Shown here one piece after another: positions 1-6,680 of a stretch of 26,930 nt of DNA (positions are counted from its first letter, which is position 1; every line of letters starts with the position of its first letter). Both the position numbers and the translations under genes were made by a program. The stretch comes from a virus: IMG/VR virus record IMGVR_UViG_3300031963_000793, positions 1 through 26,930 of that record; one strand, 5' to 3'. The notes beneath the pieces are model-generated. The model did not search any database. It was not told where the DNA came from and worked only from the letters and a program-made list of their open reading frames with translations.

Positions 1-1061
1 GGAACATCAATGTCGTTTTCTTTGAGCAGTTCAATGGTGACATTGCCCCAATACTCCAACACTTCAAAACGATCAACTCCAAAGTTTGGAGCGTAGTCTT
101 TCAGATCGTCTTCCCAATACTTCTTAACATAAGACTCGCCCAACTCAATGAGTTGGTCAATGACATTCTTACGGAAATGAGGACGGCGTTTTAGAGCGCG
201 AAGCTGAGTGCGCGACATCTTGTGTCGCTCAATAACATACTGGCAATCTTCTGTGTTACTAGCGTCAGGGTCCCAATAGAAATTCCAAAGGGAAACATGG
301 GCAGGTTCTGGTACAGTTTTGATTAATGGCTTGTACTCGCCTTGATCTGTCCAGTTTGGATATTCTTTGTTGACAGCAAACGGACCCTTCATAACGCCTG
401 TACCAAACAGTGCCATTTCAAATGCCGTAGCGCGAAGATGCTTACTTGCCCCGCCCTCTTCTAGCTGGTCATGGATTTTCTTTTCCATCTTCTTAGCAGC
501 CACCATAGCAGGACTAAACGTAAGTGACGATGGTGTAACGCCCGGACCCTTCTTAAGACCTTTAACATCCTTGAGGTCTTCTTTCATAGCACCAAGCATA
601 TCTTCAATATTGTCTAAGCTGAAGTCTTTACCAATGCTTGCAGAACCCTCATCACCAAAGGGAATGGCAGCAGTAGTGGGTGCGGCAGCAGGGTCAAAGT
701 GAACAGTTTCAAGAACACCATCGGGCAAGACAGAAGGGTCAATGCTTAATGGGAATTTGTTGTTAGAAAACAACACATCTGTAATCTGACCATAGGCAGC
801 AAGCGTTTTAGTCTTTGTAACCTTAACAAACACCCTGCTCTTTTCAGTGGATGTAAACTGTACGTCAGCACCATACAAGCCTCGATAGTTTCGATAGGCT
901 TTGAGCCAGCGAGTTTCATCGGGGCGGCGGCTTTCTTCAGAACGAGTAAATCGTTTCTCAATAAAGCTAAGCAGAGTATCTCCCTTAAAGCTATCTTCTT
1001 TTTTAGAAGCATCATCAAGGGCTAATGACTTATCATTAGAGGGTTTATCAATTAGTGCCAT
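1..1061 (-). CDS. Portal protein (head-tail connector), C-terminus cut by window edge
   Basis: My reading of the minus strand from the ATG at 1061 gives 353 codons with no stop before the window edge, so this is the N-terminal part only. The portal forms the ring through which TerL pumps DNA into the prohead. Recognisable stretches are an ALFGTGVMKGP segment near residues 217-227, then a WNFYWDPDAS segment near 259-268 followed by CQYVIERHKMSRTQLRAL. These are typical of the podovirus-type portal / head-to-tail connector family (recognition from memory, not a search). Residues 120-190 are an Ala/Gly/Lys-rich insertion. It lies 43 bp downstream of terL in the same leftward operon, the usual terL-portal order. 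The ribosome-binding site is weak (GGAAAA). Confidence 0.85.
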   Translation of the reverse strand, partial: MALIDKPSNDKSLALDDASKKEDSFKGDTLLSFIEKRFTRSEESRRPDETRWLKAYRNYRGLYGADVQFTSTEKSRVFVKVTKTKTLAAYGQITDVLFSNNKFPLSIDPSVLPDGVLETVHFDPAAAPTTAAIPFGDEGSASIGKDFSLDNIEDMLGAMKEDLKDVKGLKKGPGVTPSSLTFSPAMVAAKKMEKKIHDQLEEGGASKHLRATAFEMALFGTGVMKGPFAVNKEYPNWTDQGEYKPLIKTVPEPAHVSLWNFYWDPDASNTEDCQYVIERHKMSRTQLRALKRRPHFRKNVIDQLIELGESYVKKYWEDDLKDYAPNFGVDRFEVLEYWGNVTIELLKENDIDV

Positions 1062-1104
1062 GTATTTTCCACATTAAATTTAGTGTACCGTTGAAGGTAT
1101 ACCA

Positions 1105-2697
1105 TCAATACCCCATAACAGGGTCTGCAATACTCATTCCAGACTGAGAAGTTAATGGATTATAATCAAATAATCCGCTACGAGGGCGACTCATAAGCCC
1201 ATAACGCAAGGCATCATAGGTGTGATCATTGCTAACTTTGGTGTTGATATCCTCTGGATTCACCTTACTTAAGGGCAATGTAGGAAGATCACCAATGATT
1301 TGAACACAGGTATTAAAGAACGTAATGCGTGGTTGCTCAGTGAAACTGTCCACTTGCAAGCGTCTATGCACCTCATTCTTACCAGCAACACGGCTACCAG
1401 AGCTACGATCAGCGGGTCGCCAGCGGCATCCCTTCATAATCATGCGCTCTGCTATGGATGGGCCAGTGTCACCACGCTTATGCCAGCAACTACTGTCCAA
1501 TACACCATAACGAATCTTCTCATTGGTCTCAAGAGCCAAAATCTTCATAGCCAAATCTTCTGCCAACACCTTACTGACGTACAACTCACGATAAACCACT
1601 ATAGAATCATCAGGAGCTACAGCAAACCACAGCACAGCGCTGTGACTTCCGTAGCCATAGTCGCAACTTCTGAATCTAGGCCAGTTGTGCGGTATGTCGT
1701 AGGGTTCAACAACGTGAATTGCCCTATTAAACTCAGAAAAAGCAGCACCTTCAGCAATATCCCAATTACCATCAAGCAATTGCTTGCGCTGATGCTCTGG
1801 AAGTGACAGCAGCATAGCCTCATAGTCACCAGACTCAGCCAAATATGGGTTGTCTGACAGTTTTGCTGGTATAAACTTACGTTTAAATAGCGGCTCACCC
1901 TCTCTGCTGTGCCCTTTAGGGTATCTCATCACCTCGCCTGTCTCAATATCAGTGGCAAGGAACGATTTATTCGGTGGAGAAGGAAGAATAAACATCTTCC
2001 TAACCCATTGGTGGCCGGGACCACCCGGATTCGTAGTGGCTCTCATGTACAAAGGCAGATCAGCAGCAGCTGTACGCAAGCGTGAACGCATATAGTTGTA
2101 CGCAAACGGGGTTGCCCACTGTGTAAGCTCATCAAAAGCTATATACGAGAAGCTCAAACCCTGATATCGCATAACGTCTTCATCTCTATCGAGGTAAGAC
2201 ATCCATAGTCTAGCACCCGAAGGCGCTTGCCACTGCATCTTTCGCTCACTCCACTTAATGCCGGGGTATATCTTCGGATACATCTCCTGACTTTTCCAAA
2301 TCAGTTCACGAAGTTCCTCAGTAGTGTGGCGTAGAATGAGTCCAGAAAACTGTGGATGACCCATGTAACGCAATGGGTCTGCTAAAATTGCATAACTCTT
2401 ACCACCACCAGCACTACCACCATACAATACTTCACGCTCTGGCGCTGCTAGAAAAGAAGTCTGTGGGCCAGCATTAGGCTTGAAGATGATGTTCTGTAAT
2501 TCAACTACCGGCGCTGCTGGAATTGTTGCTGCTGTCGCTGAAGGTGTTTTTAATGGCTCCGTAACGATCTGTGGTAAAGAAGCTGTCTTGGCCGGTGCCG
2601 GTTCTTTTTTCGTACTCTTCCGCTTTCTTAAGGGCTTCTTCGTACCTGTCGGCAAGCTTTCGATAAGTAGACGATTTTCGTTTGTGGGACTGCTCAT
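1105..2697 (-). CDS. terL: Terminase large subunit (ATPase-nuclease packaging motor)
   Basis: 530 residues. It should cleave concatemeric DNA and drive ATP-dependent packaging at the portal. Walker A is GGSAGGGKS at residues 93-101 and Walker B is SYIAFDE ending at E190. Motif III/coupling is RATTNPGG near 219-226. The C-terminal RNase H-like nuclease is marked by RSCDYGYGS, by YGVLDSS, and by NDHTYDALRYG near the end. The first ~67 residues are a Lys/Pro/Ala-rich extension lacking family motifs. This extension coincides with a 197-nt overlap with the upstream gene in another frame. No later in-frame ATG precedes the Walker A motif, so 2697 is the only ATG start that keeps the ATPase domain intact. 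Confidence 0.95.
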   Translation of the reverse strand: MSSPTNENRLLIESLPTGTKKPLRKRKSTKKEPAPAKTASLPQIVTEPLKTPSATAATIPAAPVVELQNIIFKPNAGPQTSFLAAPEREVLYGGSAGGGKSYAILADPLRYMGHPQFSGLILRHTTEELRELIWKSQEMYPKIYPGIKWSERKMQWQAPSGARLWMSYLDRDEDVMRYQGLSFSYIAFDELTQWATPFAYNYMRSRLRTAAADLPLYMRATTNPGGPGHQWVRKMFILPSPPNKSFLATDIETGEVMRYPKGHSREGEPLFKRKFIPAKLSDNPYLAESGDYEAMLLSLPEHQRKQLLDGNWDIAEGAAFSEFNRAIHVVEPYDIPHNWPRFRSCDYGYGSHSAVLWFAVAPDDSIVVYRELYVSKVLAEDLAMKILALETNEKIRYGVLDSSCWHKRGDTGPSIAERMIMKGCRWRPADRSSGSRVAGKNEVHRRLQVDSFTEQPRITFFNTCVQIIGDLPTLPLSKVNPEDINTKVSNDHTYDALRYGLMSRPRSGLFDYNPLTSQSGMSIADPVMGY

Positions 2698-2971
2698 TTT
2701 TTAATCGTTTAGATAAACCTACATGGCTGATTTCTCGACCAGTTACTTTCGTTAGCCATATAGCCACCTTTCGCACAGCGTATTGTTTAACATACACCTT
2801 TGCTTTTTCAAGAGCTTCAAGTTCTAGCGGTATAGGAATGAGCCAGCTGTCATCGTTCTCATCTTTTCTATAACCAAAAGGAACTGTCCTAGCCAATCGT
2901 GGAATAGGAACATATTCTTTTTTATCTTCTGGCTGTGGCAGTATCCATTTACCTAGCTCAAGTTCTTGCAT
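2501..2971 (-). CDS. HTH-like protein between the small-terminase candidate and terL
   Basis: 156 residues, basic, with a likely helix-turn-helix around AVRKVAIWLTKVTGREISHV, followed by a long charged helix rich in K/E/R and a Ser/Asn-rich tail. I recognise the N-terminal pattern (YVPIPRLARTVPFGY) as recurring upstream of terL in tailed phages, but its function is not established. A DNA-recognition role in packaging is an inference from the HTH and the position. Its start overlaps the stop of the preceding gene by one base (TGATG). Its last ~65 codons overlap the start of terL in a different frame, and the conserved part is upstream of that overlap. Confidence 0.75.
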   Translation of the reverse strand: MQELELGKWILPQPEDKKEYVPIPRLARTVPFGYRKDENDDSWLIPIPLELEALEKAKVYVKQYAVRKVAIWLTKVTGREISHVGLSKRLKNEQSHKRKSSTYRKLADRYEEALKKAEEYEKRTGTGQDSFFTTDRYGAIKNTFSDSSNNSSSAGS

Positions 2972-3339
2972 CAGTCTTCCTCGCGTTCCTTTGCTGGCAA
3001 GATCATAACACCATTTGTAGCTTCAACTTGAATCTTATCTGTCTTAGCAAGACCAGCACGGTCAAGCAAGTCTTTGGCAGCACTCATCTTCTCTTTGATG
3101 CCAAGCTCTGTTGGGTCAAGAATGCCATCAACCATAGCAAGAGCAGCACGAGGTGCATTCATTGCAATGTAAAGCTGTGTGGCTTCAATGATTTCTTCCT
3201 TGAGATAGTTAGTAATCATGCGGCTGCTATAGCCTTCAGAGAAACCAGCCAATAGTTTAGCTTGGTTAATGCTACCTTTAGCTTCACCAAATAATACATC
3301 AAGGAATTTCTTGTGTTGTTCTGTAAGTTCTTTTGCCAT
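2971..3339 (-). CDS. Terminase small subunit candidate
   Basis: 122 residues. The N-terminus (LTEQHKKFLDVLFGEAKGS followed by NQAKLLAGFSEG) has the helix-turn-helix layout of small-terminase DNA-binding domains. It is followed by a helical middle (APRAALAMVDGILDPTELG) and the segment KEKMSAAKDLLDRAGLAKTD, which is common in TerS-like phage proteins. A TerS recognises the packaging signal on concatemeric DNA and presents it to TerL. It lies two genes upstream of terL, with only the HTH-like protein between. The assignment rests on motif recognition and context, so the subunit role could instead belong to the neighbouring 156-residue protein. Confidence 0.65.
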   Translation of the reverse strand: MAKELTEQHKKFLDVLFGEAKGSINQAKLLAGFSEGYSSRMITNYLKEEIIEATQLYIAMNAPRAALAMVDGILDPTELGIKEKMSAAKDLLDRAGLAKTDKIQVEATNGVMILPAKEREED

Positions 3340-3341
3340 GA

Positions 3342-3692
3342 TTACATTTGTTTAGGAAAATAATATTCTTCAATTGTCACTGTAGTATCCATTGTTGCTC
3401 CAGCTTCAGGTGTCACAATAAGAGTGTCACCAGCATTTAATACAAGATAGCTGCCGTCAAGTTTGATATAGCCATTAGCGCTCAAAACCTGTCCACCAAC
3501 AATATAATAACTCTGACCTGCGCTAACATCATTCCATTGGATAGAAACAATTTTGTTATTTCCACCATGATTTGAAACAAACAACAATACCATACGGGCA
3601 ATGAAATTAGGAGGACAGGTGTAGACGGTGTTGGCAGCACCAGCCGTACACACTTTACCAACACTTCTAACTTTAGGTTCGTTGGCGGTCAT
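3342..3692 (-). CDS. Small beta-rich virion-associated protein (hypothetical)
   Basis: 116 residues with alternating hydrophobic/polar strands and no predicted helix or membrane segment. The C-terminal part (GSYLVLNAGDTLIVTPEAGA and following) resembles small beta-sandwich proteins found beside head and tail genes of tailed phages. A decoration or tail-associated role is an inference. Its ATG overlaps the stop of the upstream gene (ATGA), and it ends 2 bp before the next gene begins, so it is translationally linked to both. Confidence 0.7.
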   Translation of the reverse strand: MTANEPKVRSVGKVCTAGAANTVYTCPPNFIARMVLLFVSNHGGNNKIVSIQWNDVSAGQSYYIVGGQVLSANGYIKLDGSYLVLNAGDTLIVTPEAGATMDTTVTIEEYYFPKQM

Positions 3693-3844
3693 TTCTTCTG
3701 TTTCACTTTAGCTTCGGACAATGCAATGGCAATGGCTTGCTTAGGGTTGGTGACAACTTTGCCACCCTTACCACTATGCAAGCCTTTGTCTTTAAACTCA
3801 CCCATCACTTTGCCAATCTTGGCTGTTTGCTTCTTAGTAGCCAT
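3689..3844 (-). CDS. Small basic phage protein, DUF6496-like
   Basis: 51 residues read from the minus strand. It contains IGKVMGEFKDKGLHSGKGGK followed by VVTNPKQAIAIALSEAK. This pattern recurs in a small family I recall as DUF6496, of unknown function. It is highly basic. The start overlaps the previous stop by one base (TAATG) and its stop overlaps the next start (ATGA). Such coupling on both sides supports a real gene despite its size. Confidence 0.75.
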   Translation of the reverse strand: MATKKQTAKIGKVMGEFKDKGLHSGKGGKVVTNPKQAIAIALSEAKVKQKK

Positions 3845-4011
3845 TACTTCTTCTTAGCCATTGGCTTAGTAGCTGGCTTGCCAACACCAATCATGATGGC
3901 AACAACAGGCTTACCACCCTTGCCCTCTTTAGCCATACACTTACCGGCAGCTTTACATTTGGCTGGTGTAGGGCATCCCTCACAAGGTTTAAACGCTTTC
4001 TTAGTAGCCAT
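3844..4011 (-). CDS. Small Cys/Lys-rich protein
   Basis: 55 residues with a compact cysteine cluster CEGCPTPAKCKAAGKCMAK near the N-terminus (four Cys), possibly binding a metal, then a hydrophobic stretch VVAIMIGV and a basic tail. No enzymatic function can be assigned. Its N-terminus (MATKKxxxK) resembles that of the next small gene. It is separated by 2 bp from the upstream gene and overlaps the downstream start by one base. Confidence 0.7.
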   Translation of the reverse strand: MATKKAFKPCEGCPTPAKCKAAGKCMAKEGKGGKPVVAIMIGVGKPATKPMAKKK

Positions 4012-4013
4012 TA

Positions 4014-4304
4014 TCATTTACCTTTCTTAGCCGAAGTGGCTTTCTTAGCCACACCACCCTTAGCCATCATTGGTGTCTTCATTGCATAACCACCACCCAT
4101 CATCTTTGTCTCTTTATGCTTGGCTGTGCGGCTACCCCTTACAGGCAACATTGCACCACCCTTGTTCATTGTAGGCTTAGCCGCTTCCTTCTCAGCAGCG
4201 TTGGCTTTGTCGAGATAGGTGTTGCGAACAGCTTGTGGCAAGCTCTTGTCTTCAGCAATCTTACGGAATCGTGCAGCAGCTTCTGCTGGAGTTTCTTTAG
4301 CCAT
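4014..4304 (-). CDS. Small Lys/Ala/Gly-rich phage protein (hypothetical)
   Basis: 96 residues. The N-terminal half is a charged helix (ETPAEAAARFRKIAED...), the C-terminal half is rich in Met, Gly and Lys with repeated KGG motifs (NKGGAM, AKGGVAKK). Proteins with such KGG tails are common next to phage head and packaging genes and may bind nucleic acid (inference). A GAAAGAAA sequence upstream serves as a weak ribosome-binding site. It lies in the middle of the leftward small-gene cluster. Confidence 0.7.
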   Translation of the reverse strand: MAKETPAEAAARFRKIAEDKSLPQAVRNTYLDKANAAEKEAAKPTMNKGGAMLPVRGSRTAKHKETKMMGGGYAMKTPMMAKGGVAKKATSAKKGK

Positions 4305-4318
4305 TTTATTTCTTTCAA

Positions 4319-4519
4319 TTAAACAATGCTGTTAGTGCGATCTATACAGACAACCGCTACAGCTTCAATAGGTTTGTCTTTCAACAAAACCACCAACTCT
4401 TTCATTTCCATAGACGCTGCAAGTTTGCAGCTTCTTATGTCAGTGTGCATAACATATGGCTCTCGTTCTAACAAAGTACACACCTGTGCCATGCATACAA
4501 TGAACTGCGCTATATACAT
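4319..4519 (-). CDS. Hypothetical protein, 66 aa
   Basis: The start lies 2 nt after the TAG of the upstream gene, and the stop leaves 14 bp before the next start, so it fits the operon spacing exactly. The sequence is not Lys-rich like its neighbours and ends in a hydrophobic IEAVAVVCIDRTNSIV strand. I do not recognise it. An open frame on the opposite strand covers the same bases, but it runs against the operon and lacks comparable spacing, so the minus-strand reading is preferred. Confidence 0.5.
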   Translation of the reverse strand: MYIAQFIVCMAQVCTLLEREPYVMHTDIRSCKLAASMEMKELVVLLKDKPIEAVAVVCIDRTNSIV

Positions 4520-4521
4520 AA

Positions 4522-4755
4522 CTAACGATACTTAGCCGTCTTCTTTGCTACGCTCTTTGGCTGAGCAACAAACTGCTTACCCTTTGCTGTACCCTCACGC
4601 TTGGCTTTGGTGGTGGCAGCATATTCCTGTGAAGACAAAGCCTTGATGGCTTTCTCAGGCAGGTAGCGTTCCCCTGTCTCAGAGGAAGGCTTACCAGACT
4701 TTGTTTTCCATTTCTGATCGCCCCAATCCTTCAAAGACTTCTGAGGAGCTTTCAT
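4522..4755 (-). CDS. Small conserved basic protein of unknown function
   Basis: 77 residues. The segment SLKDWGDQKWKTKSGKPSSE and the following TGERYLPEKAIKAL recur in small phage proteins and, as I recall, also in large DNA viruses. No catalytic function is known to me. It is basic, with several Trp and Tyr residues that could contact nucleic acid. The start overlaps the upstream stop (ATGA) and the end is 2 nt from the next start. Confidence 0.75.
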   Translation of the reverse strand: MKAPQKSLKDWGDQKWKTKSGKPSSETGERYLPEKAIKALSSQEYAATTKAKREGTAKGKQFVAQPKSVAKKTAKYR

Positions 4756-4931
4756 TTGTATCCACCACCCTTAGCTTTATATTCTTTGGCAACCATCTGC
4801 GCCTTACGGGCGCTCCACTCGCCGGGGTCACCACCCTTGCTACCAGCCTTCACCTTAGCCACCAACGCCTTACGCATTGTTGGTTTGGTGTAATTGCCAG
4901 CAGCGTTAACAGTAGATTTTATTTTCATCAT
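4752..4931 (-). CDS. Small basic phage protein, 59 aa
   Basis: The minus-strand reading gives two adjacent in-frame ATGs (4931 and 4928) immediately after the upstream TGA (TGAATGATG). I use the first. The sequence contains GNYTKPTMRKALVAKVKAG, then GDPGEWSARKAQMVAKEYKA and a GGGYK end, a pattern I recognise from small conserved phage proteins of unknown function. The stop overlaps the next start as ATGA. Confidence 0.75.
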   Translation of the reverse strand: MMKIKSTVNAAGNYTKPTMRKALVAKVKAGSKGGDPGEWSARKAQMVAKEYKAKGGGYK

Positions 4932-5201
4932 TCACCACTTAACTTTATCAGCCCAATAGGCAGCTGACATCTTGCCTTTAGCAATGTTAGCAGCATGCCT
5001 AGCCTTGAAGCTTTCTTGTCTGTTCTTGTCCTTCTCAGTCTTTGGAGAAGCACCAGCACCGCTAACACCCTGCTGTCCAAACCTAATAAGCTTCACGCTG
5101 TCACCCTCTTTGGCTAACACAACATGACTCTTAGTTGGATGCTTCGGCGTAGCTTTAGGCTTGTTATACCCTGAAAACTCTTCTTTGCCACGTTTAATCA
5201 T
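4932..5201 (-). CDS. Conserved small phage protein of unknown function, 89 aa
   Basis: The sequence opens with IKRGKEEFSGYNKPKATPKH and contains KLIRFGQQGVSGAG and ARHAANIAKGKMSAAYWADK. This set is strongly conserved in many tailed phages and, as I recall, in some algal-virus genomes. It is basic and probably partly disordered. Its function is not known. The start adjoins the upstream stop (5201), and the next gene's ATG follows its TGA directly. Confidence 0.8.
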   Translation of the reverse strand: MIKRGKEEFSGYNKPKATPKHPTKSHVVLAKEGDSVKLIRFGQQGVSGAGASPKTEKDKNRQESFKARHAANIAKGKMSAAYWADKVKW

Positions 5202-5479
5202 TAGTAACGACCCTTGCCTTTCCTATCGCGCCAGCCTTCAGCCTTCATAGCCGCTTCAACTCTGTCTAACGGAAAATAGAAACCTGTATGCTTTTCCAGC
5301 GCTGCTCTAACAAAGTAAACATCTGAATGAGGGATGTGAACAGTGTCAGCTTTGTCTTTATATATAGCTTTGTAGACATGAGTCGCCGCGCTATAGGGTA
5401 ACACATCAAGAAGACCTAAAGCATTTACTTGTTCTTTTGTTGAACAAACATTTAGTTTGATAGCATTAGTGCATTTCAT
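5201..5479 (-). CDS. First gene of the leftward operon, hypothetical, 92 aa
   Basis: 92 residues ending in HTGFYFPLDRVEAAMKAEGW and a basic RDRKGKGRY tail. The body is mixed alpha/beta with two Cys in the first dozen residues. I do not know a function for it. As the promoter-proximal gene of the minus-strand cluster, it lies about 60 bp downstream of the candidate promoter at 5542-5571. Confidence 0.75.
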   Translation of the reverse strand: MKCTNAIKLNVCSTKEQVNALGLLDVLPYSAATHVYKAIYKDKADTVHIPHSDVYFVRAALEKHTGFYFPLDRVEAAMKAEGWRDRKGKGRY

Positions 5480-5541
5480 ACCGTGAAATATTATTGTTAT
5501 TCTATCTATTGTCTACTATATAGACTTTAAAGCTCTTTAGC

Positions 5542-5571
5542 GCTATAGGGATTCATTAATTACTATATCAA
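5542..5571 (-). promoter_or_regulatory. Candidate sigma70-type promoter of the leftward operon
   Basis: On the minus strand TTGATA (5571-5566) and TATAGC (5547-5542) are separated by 18 bp, the same spacing as all four rightward promoters. The -35 box matches 5 of 6 consensus bases and the -10 box 4 of 6. The position fits the start of the leftward operon. It is only moderately supported. Confidence 0.4.
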
Positions 5572-5819
5572 TTGTCTTTTATCTTCTTGCTACAGAAGCT
5601 ACAAGCATCATCAATGTCAATGTCTTCTAAGCCCCCTAATCCCCCATAGGCTATAGTTTTACCGTTTTGAGAAATCTTGTCAAGTGTTATTTTTGCATGG
5701 TGTTGCTTTCATGTTGAATTGTAGCACACTTAGGAAGACAAACAACAATGGCCCTAGTGCAAACTGCATCCGTCTATGTCTGCTACAGCATAGCTTAGCA
5801 TGGATTAAACGACTGTGGT

Positions 5820-5871
5820 GGCGTTTGTTTAGGAGTGGTAAGGGCTGGGTAGCTTAACCACTTTAAACGCC
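5820..5871. repeat. Bipartite inverted repeat / stem-loop
   Basis: GGCGTTT (5820-5826) pairs with AAACGCC (5865-5871), and AGTGGTAAG (5834-5842) pairs, with one bulge, with CTTAACCACT (5853-5862) around a 10-nt loop. It could form a cruciform or an RNA stem. Confidence 0.6.
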
Positions 5872-5979
5872 TGTGTTATTGCTCTCCACAAATCATAGCG
5901 TGTGGGAATAACTGTAGAAAGCTGTGTGGTTAACAGACTCATTTTCCTGATTTTTGAGTGTGGCTGTATACATATAGCG

Positions 5980-6038
5980 CCGTACCCCCCACTGGCCCAC
6001 ACCCGCCCCCGTACAGCCGCGCACTGGCGCACACTCGC
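5980..6038. repeat. GC-rich imperfect direct duplication
   Basis: CCGTAC occurs at 5980 and 6009. Each copy is followed by near-identical 17-mers, CACTGGCCCACACCCGC at 5990 and CACTGGCGCACACTCGC at 6022. The block is markedly richer in G+C than its surroundings. Confidence 0.6.
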
Positions 6039-6102
6039 GCAGCCCTGCACATCCAGCGGTAGGTGAGCGCTACAGCCCTGCGTAAATTCACCCGTCATTC
6101 AA

Positions 6103-6137
6103 AAGAGTCTTAAGAATCAATGACTTATAAGACTCTT
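6103..6137. repeat. Perfect 10-bp inverted repeat
   Basis: AAGAGTCTTA (6103-6112) and TAAGACTCTT (6128-6137) surround a 15-nt loop. No T-tract follows, so it is not a typical terminator. It may be a protein-binding site or cruciform. Confidence 0.65.
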
Positions 6138-6284
6138 GGAACTGATTCAAAATCAGCTACGGCATATCCCGTTACTGACTTTCCGGTCATTAAATAACCA
6201 TACCCCTACACTGTGAAGGGTCGGTATATCTATACCCCTATACTATGTATTGTGACTAATCAGTCTACACTGTGACTAGTGAGT

Positions 6285-6405
6285 CAATGCTGCAATGCAA
6301 CAATCTACACCATATCAGCAAAGCCTTATATATCCCAATGCTGCAATGCAACAATCTACACCATATCAGCAAAGCCTTATATATCCCAATGCTGCAATGC
6401 AACAA
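6285..6405. repeat. 51-bp tandem repeat, about 2.4 copies
   Basis: Units beginning CAATGCTGCAATGCAACAA start at 6285, 6336 and 6387. The first two copies are identical over the full 51 bp, and the third ends after 19 bases. Because 51 is a multiple of three, frames stay open across it, which produces misleading reading frames. It is iteron-like in appearance, but with only two full copies the function is open. Confidence 0.9.
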
Positions 6406-6463
6406 ACCACCATCGATGAAAAAGCCTCGCACACCTGCGCCAAGCTTCAGGCATACATACGCA

Positions 6464-6576
6464 GCAGCTTTGCTGCCTACAACAAACAATAAAACGACAA
6501 ATTGACGAAAAGCCTCGCATGACTCGCATGTCACTCGCGCATGTGATGCAAGCGTCATACGCCGCAGCTTTGCTGC
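6464..6576. repeat. Pair of GCAGC-TTT-GCTGC hairpins
   Basis: The identical 13-mer stem-loop occurs at 6464-6476 and 6564-6576. Each follows CATACG plus a C/A-rich stretch and an upstream AAAAGCCTCGCA word, so the ~100-bp segment looks imperfectly duplicated. The complementary version GCAGCAAAGCTGC recurs at 6978-6990 inside a gene. Confidence 0.65.
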
Positions 6577-6592
6577 CTGAGAAACCTTACAC

Positions 6593-6622
6593 TTGACAGG
6601 GCTATTGAAATGTTTGTATAAT
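6593..6622 (+). promoter_or_regulatory. Consensus sigma70-type early promoter P1
   Basis: TTGACA (6593-6598) and TATAAT (6617-6622) are both perfect consensus hexamers with an 18-bp spacer. It lies just upstream of the first rightward gene. The predicted transcript begins near 6629 and has a CAGC-GATTTT-GCTG stem-loop at 6634-6647. Confidence 0.9.
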
Positions 6623-6648
6623 TGAGGCCGAAACAGCGATTTTGCTGC
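6593..6648 (+). repeat. 56-bp promoter-leader repeat, copy 1
   Basis: The promoter plus leader (6593-6648) recurs at 7480-7535. The -35 region (TTGACAGGGCTATTG) and the -10 with leader up to TTTTGCTGC are identical; only about nine spacer bases differ. Confidence 0.9.
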
Positions 6649-6663
6649 TTCAAAACGCTACAC

Positions 6664-6674
6664 TACCGAAGGTA
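6664..6674 (+). promoter_or_regulatory. GAA-loop RBS hairpin, gene at 6681
   Basis: TACC-GAA-GGTA, a 4-bp stem. The 3' arm GGTA lies 6 nt before the ATG. Confidence 0.6.
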
Positions 6675-6680
6675 AACACC

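Larger units (their letters stand above)
5480..6592. other. Divergent gene-poor control region / candidate origin
   Basis: About 1.1 kb between the leftward and rightward operons without a convincing gene. It holds a 52-nt bipartite inverted repeat (5820-5871), a GC-rich block with an imperfect ~30-bp duplication (5980-6038), a perfect 10-bp inverted repeat (6103-6137), and a CTGATT-CAA-AATCAG hairpin (6142-6156). It also holds short repeated words (ATACCCCTA at 6200 and 6232; CTACACTGTGA at 6206 and 6265; TGTGACTA at 6251 and 6271), a 51-bp tandem repeat (6285-6405), and two GCAGC-TTT-GCTGC hairpins exactly 100 bp apart. The base composition swings between AT-rich and GC-rich. Control or origin function is an inference. 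Confidence 0.55.

Noticed and set aside
1300-1806. 168-codon plus-strand open frame inside terL
   Set aside because: Antisense shadow of a gene with clear ATPase-nuclease motifs; no RBS and wrong operon direction.
5538-5552. T7/SP6-like promoter core (GCTATAGGGA) on the plus strand
   Set aside because: Only the initiation part resembles the consensus, the upstream recognition part does not match, it does not recur elsewhere, and no phage RNA polymerase gene is seen.
5829-6098. Minus-strand 89-codon open frame in the divergent region
   Set aside because: It runs through the GC-rich repeat block and an inverted repeat, lacks a good ribosome-binding site, and its sequence (Cys/His/Ser-rich) shows no protein-like pattern.
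6285-6405. Possible CRISPR array
   Set aside because: The repeats are directly tandem with no variable spacers and only about 2.4 copies.
6272-6505. Plus-strand frame encoding a repeated LQCNNLHHISKALYIP peptide
   Set aside because: It is produced by the 51-bp tandem repeat, whose length is a multiple of three; it precedes promoter P1 and has no RBS.
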